This document shows, piece after piece, positions 24,587-34,824 of a stretch of 64,000 nucleotides of DNA. The DNA lies in the NCBI GenBank assembly GCA_024703915.1, contig CP087969.1, positions 1,736,001-1,800,000 of the forward strand. Reading direction: 5' to 3'. The notes under the pieces were generated by a model. The model made no database searches. It saw only the letters and a program-made list of their open reading frames with translations, and was not told where the DNA came from. The translations under genes were made by a program, and so were the position numbers. Positions within the stretch are counted from its first letter, which is position 1, and each line of letters starts with the position of its first letter. The stretch comes from Massilia sp. H-1 (GTDB lineage Bacteria > Pseudomonadota > Gammaproteobacteria > Burkholderiales > Burkholderiaceae_D).

Positions 24587-25594
24587 AGCCCTTTCGAACT
24601 AGGCGCGCGCATGGCGGGCGTCATCAGGAAGCGTTTGTTCGCATCGATCAGCAGCACTTCGCGCATGCCCATTTGCGCGGCCATCTGTTCCCAGTGCGCC
24701 GGACCGGTGATGAACAGGGGCTTGGAATTGCCGTCCGAGCGCAGACCGGCATCGCTGCCGCCCGAGGTAATGACCGTCACCGAGGCCACCAGGTCCACCG
24801 TGGCGCCGGTGCGCGGGTCGATGATGTGGGGGTGGCGCTTCCCGTCCTGCATGAAGTAGCGCTGGTAGTCGCCGCTGGTGCCCATGGCTTCGTTGTCGTG
24901 CAGCGCGATGCTGGCCAGGGTGCCGTCGCCGCGCGGATCCTGGATGCCGACCATCCACGGCCGCGCGCCCGGCTGCCCGATGGCTAGCACATTGCCGCCC
25001 ACGTTGATCAGCGCCGCCCTGACCCCGGCAGCGCGCAAGATCCGGGCCGCGCGGTCGAGCGCGTAGCCCTTGGCGTAGCCGCCCAGGTCGATCATGACGG
25101 CCGGGTTGGTGCTGGTGATGGTGGTGCCCTGGTAGCGCAGGTCCGACAGGCGCGGGTGGGCATCGACCCAGCGCCGGATCTCGGCCGGGTCCGGGTCGTG
25201 GCCTTCGAAGGTGCTGCTCTGGAAGCCCCACAGCCGGATCAGGTGGCCGATGGCCGGATTGAACAAATTGCCGGAGCGGTCGGCCAGCGCGGTGGCCGAC
25301 TGCAGCAGGCCGACCATTTCGGCGTCGGCCGCAAACGGCTCGCCGCGCGCGATGGCGTCGTTGAGCGCGGTGAGCATGCTGGGCTGCCACGCATGAAATT
25401 TATGGTGCAGGCGGTCGAATTCCCTGAGGACCTCGGCGCTGGCCTGCGCCGCCTGTTCAGGGCGTGCCGCCGTAGATGCTGACCTCGACCACGGTGCCGA
25501 ACACGCGGCCCGTGGTGTGGTGCGTGGTGGCGGGGCGTGCGCAGCTGACCAGCAGCAGGGCCAGCAGCACAATGAGCGCGTTCAGGCGTCGCAT
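24587..25594 (-). CDS. nosX: FAD:protein FMN transferase (ApbE / NosX)
   Basis: Covalently attaches FMN to target proteins. In nos clusters its substrate is NosR. A lipoprotein-like signal (MRRLNALIVLLALLLVSC) leads into FDRLHHKFHAWQPSMLTALN, DLGGYAKGYALDRAARIL, INVGGNVLAIGQPGARPW and SGGSDAG. The frame breaks near 25463 (GGTPEQA, an extra T) and near 24595. The stop TAG at 24587 gives a C-terminus RARLVRKG. Its position after nosL and a cytochrome supports NosX, although generic ApbE function is what the sequence itself shows. Confidence 0.85.
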
Positions 25595-25606
25595 GGCAGG
25601 CCCGCC

Positions 25607-26033
25607 TTACATTGCCTTGTTGGCCATGAAGTCCACGGCCGCTTTGAGCTCGTCATCCTTGAGCGCAGGATTGCCGCCGCGCGCAGGCATCAGCTTCCAG
25701 TCCGTCCAGGGCGCTCGTGTGCAGGGCAGCTGCGCCCTTGGCGATGCGCGGACCCCAGGCTGCCTTGTCGCCCAGTTTGGGGGCGCCCATCACGGCGGTG
25801 GCGTGGCAGGCGGCGCACGTGGCGGTATAGACTTTTTCGCCGATCGCCAGCTGGGCCGGGGTAGCGGCGGGAGCGGCAGCGGCGGCAGGTGCCGGTGCCG
25901 GGGCTGGTGCTGGAGCGGGAGCAGGAGCAGGCGTAATGGCGGTTGGCGCAGGCGCTGCGGCCGGTTCCGTTTTCTGGCCGCAGGCGCTGAGTGCGACGGC
26001 GGTCAGCAGGCATAACAGGGTAGTCGTTTTCAT
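25607..26033 (-). CDS. Small membrane-anchored c-type cytochrome with Pro-Ala linker
   Basis: A lipoprotein signal (MKTTTLLCLLTAVALSACGQ) is followed by a low-complexity linker of about 30 residues made almost only of Ala and Pro (AP repeats). Then a cytochrome domain has the heme motif CAACH and a distal Met in EAMPARGG. It resembles cytochrome c5/c551 electron carriers. Placement between nosL and nosX suggests it feeds electrons to N2O reductase. The frame breaks near 25690; the end is NKAM at 25607. Confidence 0.85.
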
Positions 26034-26042
26034 CAGTTTCTC

Positions 26043-26552
26043 TTAGTGTGATTGGCGCGCATCGCCCGGCGCGCCGCGGGTATTGATCATCGCTGCTGTC
26101 ATCTGGTCGAACGGCAGCACCTTGCCGCCCTCCCGGCGGGCAAAGGCGGCTGCGTCCTGCGCGTTCGAAAACGCGCCGAAGGTCGGCCCCATCGAGCCCT
26201 TCTTTTGCTGCCGACGACGTACAGCGCCGCCTCGGCCGCGATCCAGTGGCCGCGCGGCTGGTCCCAATCGGCCTTGCCCATGTCCTGCACGAACACGGCG
26301 GCGCAGGCGCGCTTGTTCTCGGGCGCTTGCAGCACCGCGAACAATTCGGTCAGGTCGCAGTAGAAATCGGGCTTGCCCTGCACGTACTGGATCTGGGCCT
26401 TGGGGCCGGGGAAATCGGCCAGCACCATGCCGTCCAGCGTGCACACGGTATCGGCGTCCGGCTCCTGGGGCGCGCTCACGCGTGCCGCTTCGCTGCAGCC
26501 TAGCCAGCAGCAGTACCAGCGCCAGGGCGCTCAGTTTCAGTGACGCTTGCAT
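26043..26552 (-). CDS. nosL: NosL copper-binding lipoprotein
   Basis: Copper chaperone for N2O reductase maturation. [16 protein letters not shown] is followed by the lipobox LAGC at 26499, where GCCGGC reads GCTAGGC and interrupts the frame. CTLDGMVLADFPGPKAQIQY and KPDFYCDLTELF are typical of betaproteobacterial NosL. A second break lies near 26207. The start overlaps the repaired nosY end. ATG 26552 was preferred over 26576 because the signal peptide begins there. Confidence 0.9.
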   Translation of the reverse strand: MQASLKLSALALVLLLARLQRSGTRERAPGAGRRYRVHAGRHGAGRFPRPQGPDPVRAGQARFLLRPDRIVRGAASAREQARLRRRVRAGHGQGRLGPAARPLDRGRGGAVRRRQQKKGSMGPTFGAFSNAQDAAAFARREGGKVLPFDQMTAAMINTRGAPGDARQSH

Positions 26553-27373
26553 GCGAACCTCCAGTGGGCAAGGCAAAATGGGACAACGATCCAGGCCAGC
26601 ATTACGGCCAGCAGCGTCGTCTACTCGGTCAGCGGACCGGGCATGACGGTGGCCAGCCCGTACATGCTTTGCGCCTGCTCCGAACTGAAGATATTCATCA
26701 GCCGGAACACGTCGGCCGGATTGAGCATCAGCAGGGTCGCGAAGGCGCCGCTGCCGAGCCTAGCCCTGGCTCATGACCAGGGCGCCCATCAGCAGCAGAT
26801 CGAAAATGAGGACGAAGAAGAACCACAGCGCGATCGCCACGCCGCTGGCGCGCACCCGGTCCGAGGCCAGCACCGACACCAGCATCGACACGCTCAGGAA
26901 GGCCAGTCCCATCAGGATGGCGCTACCGACAAAGCCCGCGTAGTGCAGCACGTCGCCCGCGCTCATGGAGGCGGCCAGCGGCAGCAGCCCGGCGCCGAAC
27001 CCCAGCACGGTGGAGATGGCGAGCGCAGCTAGCCAGTCCCAGGTATTTCCCGAACAGGATCTCGAAACGGCTGATCGGCATCGACAGCATCAGTTCGAGC
27101 GAACCGCGTTCGGTTTCGCCGACGATGGCGTCGTAGCCGAGAATGAGCGCGATCAGCGGCACCAGGTAGATCACCAGGCTGACCAGGCTGGCCACCGTGA
27201 CGTCGATGCTGCGAAAGCCCACTTCCCCCTGCTGCGAGGCGCCGAAATAGGCAATCGCCAGCGCAAACAGCGCAAAAATGAGCGCCACCGCCAGTACCCA
27301 GCGGTTGCGGATGCGGTCGTGGAATTCCTTGGCGGCGATCACGCGCGCCTGGGACCAGTCAATGCGCGCTCAT
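26537..27373 (-). CDS. nosY: NosY, membrane component of the nos ABC transporter
   Basis: Permease partner of NosF, needed for assembly of the CuZ site of N2O reductase. The start [20 protein letters not shown] crosses a lost GC pair at 27363. Six hydrophobic helices follow (for example [18 protein letters not shown] and [20 protein letters not shown]). Breaks occur at 27028 and 26759, both at predicted GCCGGC. An in-frame TAG at 26621-26623 (expected TCG, after GPLTE) precedes a well-formed last helix [20 protein letters not shown] that ends at 26537. I annotate through the TAG. Confidence 0.85.
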
Positions 27374-28264
27374 GGCGGCCTCCGTAGCCAAGGAACAGGT
27401 CTTCCAGCGACGGTTCGCGGATCGTCACGTCCAGCAGCGCCGGCGCCAGCGCGGCCAGCACCTGCGCCTTCTGGTAGGCCTGGCAGGCGATGCTGGCCAG
27501 GTCGCCATTGACGCGCAGGTCCAGGTCCGGCATATGCGCCAGCGCGGCGGCGGCCCGGTGACCGGGCGCGAGCCGCACTTCGATGGTGGACGGCAGCACG
27601 TGCCGGCCGCGCAGTTCGGCCAGCGTGCCCTGGGCCGCGATGGCGCCGCCGTGCAGGATCACCAGCCGGTCGACCCGGTCCTGGATCTCGGCCAGGATGT
27701 GCGAGGTGATCACGATGGTGACGCCGCGCGTGGGCCGCGCGCAGCACGGCATAGAAGTCGGCGATGCCTTCCGGGTCCAGGCCGTTGGTCGGCTCGTCCA
27801 GGAAGATCAGGCCCGGGTCGCCCAGCAGTACCTGGGCAAAGCCCAGCCGTTGGCGCATGCCCTTGGAATAGGTATGCAGGCGGCGCTTGCTTACCGCGCC
27901 CAGGCCCACCTGGTCGAGCAGCGCCGCGCAGGCCGCGCGCGGCACCTTTTGAGGTCGGCGAACAGGTGCAGCACTTCGAGCCCGGTCAGATTGTCGTAGC
28001 TGACAAAGGTCTCCGGCAGGTAGCCGATATGGCGGCGCACCTGGCGGAAGGCGGCGCTGGCGGCATCCACGCCGCCGATGCGCACCGTGCTTAAGCGCTG
28101 GTAAAGCAGCAGGCCGAGCATCAGCTTGAACAAGGTGCTCTTGCTTAAGCGCCGTTGTGGCCGATCAGGCCGAACATCTCGCCCGGCGCGATGCGCAGCG
28201 TGACGTCGCGGATCGCGGCCACCGGTCCGAAGGATTTGCACACGCCTGTCAGTTCAATCGACAT
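27359..28264 (-). CDS. nosF: NosF, ATP-binding component of the nos ABC transporter
   Basis: ATPase that works with NosD and Nos[21 protein letters not shown] at the start and Walker A GHNGAGKSTLF, whose GCCGGC reads GCTTAAGC at 28145. The signature region [20 protein letters not shown] and Walker [14 protein letters not shown] follow, then the H-loop [12 protein letters not shown]. Further breaks lie near 28091, 27950 and 27735. It overlaps nosD upstream and nosY downstream. Confidence 0.9.
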
Positions 28265-29522
28265 GTTTGTCATTCCAGCGGCTCCATGAAGGATTATTGG
28301 GCCGCATGCGCGGGTGCAGGTCGACCACGCTGGGCGCGCGCAGCACGGGGAACTGGCGCGCCACGAAACGCAGGGTCTTGATCGACGGGCTGGTCAGCAG
28401 CATCTTGGCCAGCGGGTATTGCCAGTTGAGGCGGTCGACCAGGTCGCTCGCCTCGTACGGCAAGTCACCGGCGCCGTCGCCGTCCTGGTCCCAGCCGCCG
28501 TAGTTGCTCCAGTAGTTGCCGCGCTTGCAGGCCCCACTGCACGTCGCGCGCGGCGACGAACTTGACCGCTTCTTCGTTGCCGATGAAGTCGTTGCCGTCG
28601 ACTTCGTTGTTGGACGAGCTAGGCCGACAGGTGCACGCCGGTGCGGTTGTTGATGACCACGTTTTCGCGCAGCACATTGAATTCGGCGTCGTACACAAAG
28701 AAGCCGCGCCCGTTGGCGGCCACCACATTGTGTTCGATCAGCGAATCCTGGATCGTGCGCAGCATGATGCCGTGGTCCTCATTGCCCCAGGCGATGTTGT
28801 TTCGCACCACCAGATTGCGCACTTCCATCAGCGCCAGCCCGCCCCGGTTCTGGTAAGTCTCGTTGCCTTCCCAGGTGCTGTGGTTGGTGTTCATGTAGTG
28901 CGTGCCGTAGCGCAAGTGGTGAATCTTATTGTTGCGAAACAGCGCGCGGGTCGAGACGTCGACGTAGATGCCGTCGCGCGTAACTGATGTTGTTGCCGCT
29001 CACCTCGACATCGGCGCTGTTGTAGACCTGGATCCCGTTGCCGCGCGCGGCCGACAGCAGGTCGCGCTTGCCGGTGATGGTGTTGCCGATGGCCTTGGAG
29101 TGCTGCGACTTTTCCAGCCACAGGCCGAACAGGTTGTAGGGCAGGATGCAATCGCGCAGGGTGAAGCGGTCGTGGCCGGGCAGCACATACACGCTTGGCG
29201 TTCTGGGCGCCCAGGTCGGCGCCGCTGTCGGCGATCGTCATGCCTTCGATGGTGACGTCGTGCGCCTTGACCCGGATCACGTCGCCGCTGTTGCCGCCGC
29301 TGAGCCTCGGATGGCCGAGACCGCGCAGGGTCAGCGGCTTGTCGATCAGCAGGTGTTCCTCGTACAGGCCGGGGCCGACCAGCACGGTGTCGCCCGGCTC
29401 GGCGGCGCGAATCGCGCTGGCGATCGATTGCCCGGCCGACACCTGCAGCTCGGCGCAGAACAGCATGCGGGCTTAAGCAGCGCCAGCAACAGACAACACA
29501 GGGCGCGCTTGCCAAACATCAT
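28254..29522 (-). CDS. nosD: NosD, periplasmic beta-helix copper-site assembly protein
   Basis: MMFGKRALCC plus a hydrophobic stretch form the signal peptide. The body consists of right-handed beta-helix repeats (AIGNTITGKRDLLSAARGN, VSGNNISYARDG, RNNKIHHLRYGTHYMNTNHS, VVINNRTGVHLSA), the carbohydrate-binding/sugar hydrolase-like fold seen in NosD. The start ATGATG overlaps the nosR stop. Breaks occur at 29474, 29200, 28979, 28617 and about 28527, mostly at predicted GCCGGC or GCGCGC runs. Confidence 0.9.
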
Positions 29523-31655
29523 GCGTCCTTCGCTCGCTCGGCCAGGGCCGCCTTGACCGTGGCCAGGGGAATGAAGTAGCCATGCAGCATCGATGCGGGT
29601 CAGCGCCTGGCCCGCTTTTTCGCTGCTTGCGTTCCTTGACCAGCGGCGGGCAGGCATGGTCGTCGTAATACATGACCATGCAGTCGAGGCAGGCCAGGCA
29701 TTCCATCGGGTCGATCTTGCTTAAGCGCTGTCGATCGCGTGCGAACCGCAGCCGGAGGCGCAGGCGTGGCACGTCGTGCATTCGGCCTTGCGCTTGAGTC
29801 CGAACAGGCGGAACTTGCCGGGAATGGCGAGGTAGGCGCCGAGCGGGCAAATGTACTTGCAGTAAGGCCGTTCGCTGAGGAAGGACCAGCCGAGAATGGC
29901 GCCGATGAACAGCCAGAACGGCCAGGTCCGGTTCCACACGCCCACCAGGAAGGTGGTCTTGAACGGTTCGATCTCGGCCAGGTGCTCGGCCGTTTCCATC
30001 GAATAGAAGGAAACGCCCAACAAGACCGCGAACACGGCGTACTTGATCCAGCGCAGCTTGTCATGCAGGGGCTTGGGCAGCAGCTTCTGGAAGCGTGCCA
30101 GGCCGACCGCCTTGCCCAGACTGAGCGCCAGTTGCTGGAGCGAACCGAACGGGCACAACCAGCCGCAGAACACGCCCCTGCCCCAGATCAGCACGCTGGC
30201 GATGATGAACCACCAGAACAGGAAGATGAACGGGTCGGACAGGAATAATTCCCACTTCCACTGGTGCAGGATCGAATGGAACCAGGTCAGCACCTGGGTG
30301 ATGCTCGGTTGCGCCTTCAGGTAGAAGCCGAGGAACAGCACGCTGGTGAGCCACAGCAGGTGGCGCGGCCACTTGATCCAGGGCTTGTGCTTGCGGCTGG
30401 ACATGCGCACCAGGCGGTCGCGCTGGCCGTACATGGCGGCGGCAAAGCCGAGCACCAGCAGGAACAGCACGATGTCGCGCTGGCGGCCTTTCCAGATGCT
30501 CAGCCAGGCCGCTTCCTCCTGCTTGACCACGGGGCGCCCGCCGATCAGGTAGCGCGACGGCAGCCAGTAAGCCTGGTCGAAATGGACGAAGGCCTTGGCG
30601 CCGCTGCGCGCATCGACCTTGTTGGCCAGGAAGGCGAGCTGCCAAGGCCAGGCCGGGTTGAAGTCGGCCGAACGCACGATGAACACGGCCGATTCGGCAT
30701 ACGCGGGCACTTGTCGGCGGCATGATGCCGTACAGGTTCAGGTAGTCGGTGTCGCGGAAGGTGAAGGTTTGCGGATCCTGGCGCACCTGGATGCGGTCGT
30801 AGATGCCGCCGCGCACGAAGCCGGACCCCTTGAACGAGGTCTGGCCGCCGCCGATGATGAAAATGGCTTGCTCGTCGGGCTTGAGGTCGGCCATCAGGCG
30901 CCGGTAGACGGGCTCGCCCAGCAGGCTGATGCCCACCGACGGCACGTTCAGGTGGCCGAAATACATGTCGAGGTAAGGGCCGTCTCCGTCCAGCCCCACC
31001 TGGGACGGGGCGATCTGCATGCGCACCACGCTGCCTTCGTCGAGCAGCTGCTGCCACGACAGGCGATCGCTCAGCGCCGTATAGCGCGCGGGCGGACGCA
31101 CTTCGCCCTTGAAGATGCCGACCTGGCGCCCGACTTCGTAGGCGCTGCGCGAAAATCACCTGGTTTTCGGCAATCACGGTCACGGTGGCGCCGCTGATCG
31201 CGTCCAGGCCGCCGCTGCCGATTTCGAGCTTGGCGTCGCCGCGCTTGCCCGTGTACTGGGCGATGAATTGGAGCAGCGTGGACTCGGGAATACCGGCCAG
31301 CAGAATGGGTTCGGAATGCTTGAGCACGCGCACGCCGCTGATGATGCTTAGGCCGCGTCCATGCCGATCAGGGTGACGATCGGTTTGCCCGAATAGGCGG
31401 GAATGTCGACCACGTCGGTCGACAGGAAAACATAGCCGCTCAGCTTGCTTACGCCGCGTCAAAGGCTTCGACGTAGCTGGGTAGGCCCTTGCGCAGCGAA
31501 AAACGCTGCGCCTGCGGCATCACATCCTTGCAGGGCGCTTGCGCGCACAAGTCCGGGCCGTGCAGCAATTGCTGCGACAGCTCGGCCTCGTACACGCTGG
31601 CCCGGGCCGGGGCCAGCATGATCCCCAGAAACAACCAGAGCCAGATCAGACGCAT
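29519..31655 (-). CDS. nosR: NosR, membrane flavoprotein/polyferredoxin for N2O reduction
   Basis: MRLIWLWLFLG signal, then a periplasmic FMN-binding domain with the flavinylation motif DAISGATVTVIAENQ (Thr acceptor), several membrane helices, and Cys motifs CGWLCPFGS and CKYICPLGA. Two ferredoxin clusters (CTTCHACASGCGSH and CLACLDCMVMYYDDHACP) complete it. It supplies electrons to NosZ. Breaks at 31446, 31346 and 29717 are GCCGGC-type; others lie near 31150, 30712 and 29628. It begins seven bases after the nosZ stop. Confidence 0.9.
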
Positions 31656-31662
31656 GTGCTTC

Positions 31663-33592
31663 TTACGCCCTGACCAGCAGGCGGCTGCGCATTTCCAGGT
31701 GCAGCGCGTGGCAGAAGTGGGTGCAATAGATCCAGTACGCGCCCGCATGGTCCGCCTTGAAGGTGACCGACTTGGTCTCCTGCGGATTGACGATGAAGTT
31801 GATGTTGTAGGTCGGGATCGCGCAACCGTGGGTCAAGTCTTCCACCTTGTCGTAGTTGGTCAGCGTCAGGGTGACTTCGTCGCCGACTTTCACTTCGATC
31901 ACAGGCAGACTGTAATTCGGGGCCTGCGACATCATGCGCACATGCACCTTGTTGCCCTTGCGCTCGATACCAGCGTTTTCCGGCGTGACCGCGTTCGGGA
32001 AGTCGCTCATGGCGTGCACCTGGCGCGTTTTCACGCGGTCGCGGCGGACGATGATGCCGTCGTGCGGTTCCGGATAGGCCGTGTGGTCCGACACCAGCTT
32101 CATCTTCTCGCCCGTCAGGTTGAGCAGCTGCTCGGTCTCGCAGTGCAGCGGTCCCACTGGCAGGAAACGGTCCTTGGAGAACTTGTTACCCGAATTGAAG
32201 TACTTGCCGTCGGCTTCCTTGGTTTCGCCCATCGACGAGTAACCGTGGCCAGGCTGGTAGTGCACGTCGATCTTGTCGACCACGGGCTTGGCGCTCTTGT
32301 CGCCCTTGAACTGGGCGATGGCCGCATCCACGTTCCACTTGACGACCTGGCTGTCGAGGAACAGCGAGGTATAGGCATTGCCGCGGCCGTCGAAGGCCGT
32401 GTGCAGCGGGCCCAGGCCGATTTCAGGCTCGGCCACGACCGCGTCGCGTTCCTGCTTGAAACCGCCTTCGAACCATTGCAGCACCTTGGACAGCTCGATC
32501 ACGGTCGCCGTTGGCGACAGCTTGCCCGAGCAGACGAAATACTTGCCGTCCGGGCTGGCGTTGACGCCGTGCGGGATTCTTGCCGACCGGGACGTAGCAG
32601 GTCAGCGAAGTCTTCGGATCGGTATTGGCTGCCTTGCGGCCGTCGACCACGGGCACCTTGGAGCCGCCGATGGTGGTGAACTTGCTTAAGCCTTGATCTG
32701 GGCTTCGATCCGGGCCACGTTGAAGAACACGCAAGCGTCGCGCTCGGCGGCCATCATGCTTAAGCCAGGTCGGGGGCGTTCTCGGTGTTGTACTGGTTCG
32801 ATGCGGCCAGCTTGCCGTCGTAGGAGGTGGCGACCAGATCCATGTTGCCATCCACGCGGCACTGCCAGCGCACTTCCATGGTTTCCGCGCTCACGCAGGT
32901 AAACAGGGAGCCCCATTTGGCCGGATCGTCCAGGTCGCGCCCATCGTTCGGAAGCGGAATGGCGAATTCGGCGCCGCAGAACACACGGGTCGTGTAGTTG
33001 ATGGCGCTGTCGACCGGATCGCACTTGTCGGTAAAGATACCGTGAAAACCGGCCACGTTGGGCAGCTCGATGATCTTGTCGCATTCCATGATGTCCATGC
33101 GAATGCGGGCCAGGCGCGAGTGGATCTTGTCGTTGACGAACAGCCAGCGGCTGTCATAGGTGCCGTCCTTGTAGCTGCCGTGCACGTGGTGGGTGTCGCC
33201 GGTGGTGTACTTCAGGCTGCCATCGGCCTTGGTGCCCATGATGGCCTTCGATTCATTGGTGATGCCCCAGCCGACCATCGGATCGATGTTGAAGACGGGA
33301 ATGCGGCGCAGAGTGCGGCCCGAAGGAATGCCCATGATGCGCGCTTCGCCGGAATGGCCGCCGCTGGAAAAGTGGTAGTACTCGTCGAGCTGGCCGGGGG
33401 TGACTTCGTGCGCGCGCATGGGCCGGTGCAGCAGCGGCGCTGGCCTTGGCCTTATCTTCCTTGCACCCCGCCAGGCCCAGTACAGGCAGCCAAGCAGCTT
33501 ACCAGGCCGACCAGGGCGGTTTTACCGAGGAAGCCGCGGCGGCCAGTAGGTGCTGCTTCGTTCTCGGCGATCGATTCCTTCTTGCTGTCCAT
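31663..33592 (-). CDS. nosZ: Nitrous-oxide reductase NosZ (Tat-type, clade I)
   Basis: Copper enzyme that reduces N2O to N2 in the periplasm. A twin-arginine signal GRRGFLGKTA lies near the N-terminus, and an N-terminal CuZ beta-propeller contains YYHFSSGGHSGE and THHVHGSYKDG. The C-terminal CuA domain has HGCAIPTYN and CTHFCHALHLEM. Breaks at 32758 and 32688 (both GCCGGC read as GCTTAAGC), 32580, 32508 and about 33430-33490. The Tat signal and accompanying nosR indicate clade I. Confidence 0.94.
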
Positions 33593-33759
33593 CCGTATTC
33601 TCCTCAGTTAGGTTGCCAAGAAGTGTATGCAGTGGGCAACTTTTTTCCTATTCGCATGAAGGGGGGATGCAGCACGGATGAGCTACACCTTTGTGCGTAT
33701 GGTGCGGGCTGGCGCGATGCGCTATATCTAGTCGGCGTTTTTCATTACCGAGATAAATC

Positions 33760-34169
33760 ATGAATGTATCCACCTACGGCGAGCTGCTCGCCGCCGCCCG
33801 CCGCGAGCCGCAGCCGCCGCGCTTGCTGTTTGCTTTTGCCCGGGCCGAACTGCCCGATGATGCCGCCGACGCCGAGCGCGCCGGTTTTGCCGAAGGACGC
33901 GGCGGCGCGCTGGCGCCCGTGATGTGCGTCGACAAGACGCTCGATGAACTGGGCAGTTTCGCCGACCTGGTGGCCGAATCGCGCCATACCGGGGCCGACT
34001 GGGATATCGTGTTCGTCAGCACCCTGGTCAGGCAGCCATGGCGCGCCGCCATGCCACCGAAGCGGCCGAGGCACCGCTCAACATGATGCTGGCCGCCATC
34101 TACAGCGGCCAGGTCGGCCGCTTCCTCGCCTTCGGCAAGGATGGCCGCCTGCTGGCGGTCGAAGCTTAA
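33760..34169 (+). CDS. Small conserved protein (annotated in relatives as ribonucleotide reductase alpha-like)
   Basis: Starts MNVSTYGELLAAARREPQPP and contains LLFAFARAELPDDAAD, GGALAPVMCVDKTLDEL and ADWDIVFVSTL. I recognise it as a short betaproteobacterial family often labelled ribonucleotide reductase subunit alpha, although it carries none of that enzyme's catalytic motifs. The frame slips near 34032. The end GKDGRLLAVEA at TAA 34167-34169 overlaps, tail to tail, the carbonic anhydrase stop. Function unknown. Confidence 0.6.
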
Positions 34170-34820
34170 GGCGGCTGGCGCCCGATCGGGCACACCATCG
34201 GCAGGAAGCGCTGCTGACGCGCCGAGTAGGCGGACAGGGCGCCACTGTCGATGTCGAAATACCAGCCGTGCAGCATCAGTTTGCCCTCTTCCACCCTGCG
34301 CTTGAGCCAGGGGTAGGTCAGCAGGTTGTCGAGTGACTGCAGGATGCTGGCCTGTTCGCAGGCCGTGTGGCGTTCCTCGGACGACTTGTGGGCCAGTTCG
34401 CGCAGCACCCGCTCGCGCACCGGCGCGGCGATGCGCATCCAGCGTTCCACGAAGTCTGTTTCACGGGCCGCCTGCTGGGGCGCCAGCAGCGCGCGGATGC
34501 CGCCGCATTTGGCATGGCCCAGCACGATCACGCGCTCCACTTCCAGATTGCAGATCGCAAATTCGATGGCGGAACTGACGCCGGGCGGCGCGTCCGGCGT
34601 GCACTTGGGCACCAGGTTGGCGATGTTGCGCACGACGAACATGTCGCCTGGATCGCTGCCGGTGAGCAGCATCGGATCGACCCGTGAATCGCAGCAGCCG
34701 ATCAGCAAGGTGGTCGGCTTCTGCCCGGCCCGCAGCTTGTCGTACAGCGTATGTTCCTCGCTGAAATACTGCTGCTGAAACCGGCTGGAAGCCGCGCACG
34801 AACTTTTCGATCGCTTCCAT
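34166..34820 (-). CDS. can: Beta-class carbonic anhydrase
   Basis: Interconverts CO2 and bicarbonate. The zinc site is visible: Cys and Asp-Arg in IGCCDSRVDP, and His and Cys in VLGHAKCGGIRALL. The helical N-terminus MEAIEKFVRGF is joined to FQQQYFSEEHTLYDKL by a frame slip at about 34785. It starts four bases after the narK2 stop, so it probably shares the nitrate-transporter transcript, an unusual context. Length about 218 residues, normal for bacterial beta enzymes. Confidence 0.9.
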
Positions 34821-34824
34821 GGCT

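Noticed and set aside
31489..32679. 396-codon plus-strand open frame
   Set aside because: Shadow of nosZ and the nosR start.
34166..34169. Overlap of stops as evidence of gene fusion
   Set aside because: The two genes are convergent on opposite strands; the shared CTTAAG simply gives a stop on both strands and may be a miscall.
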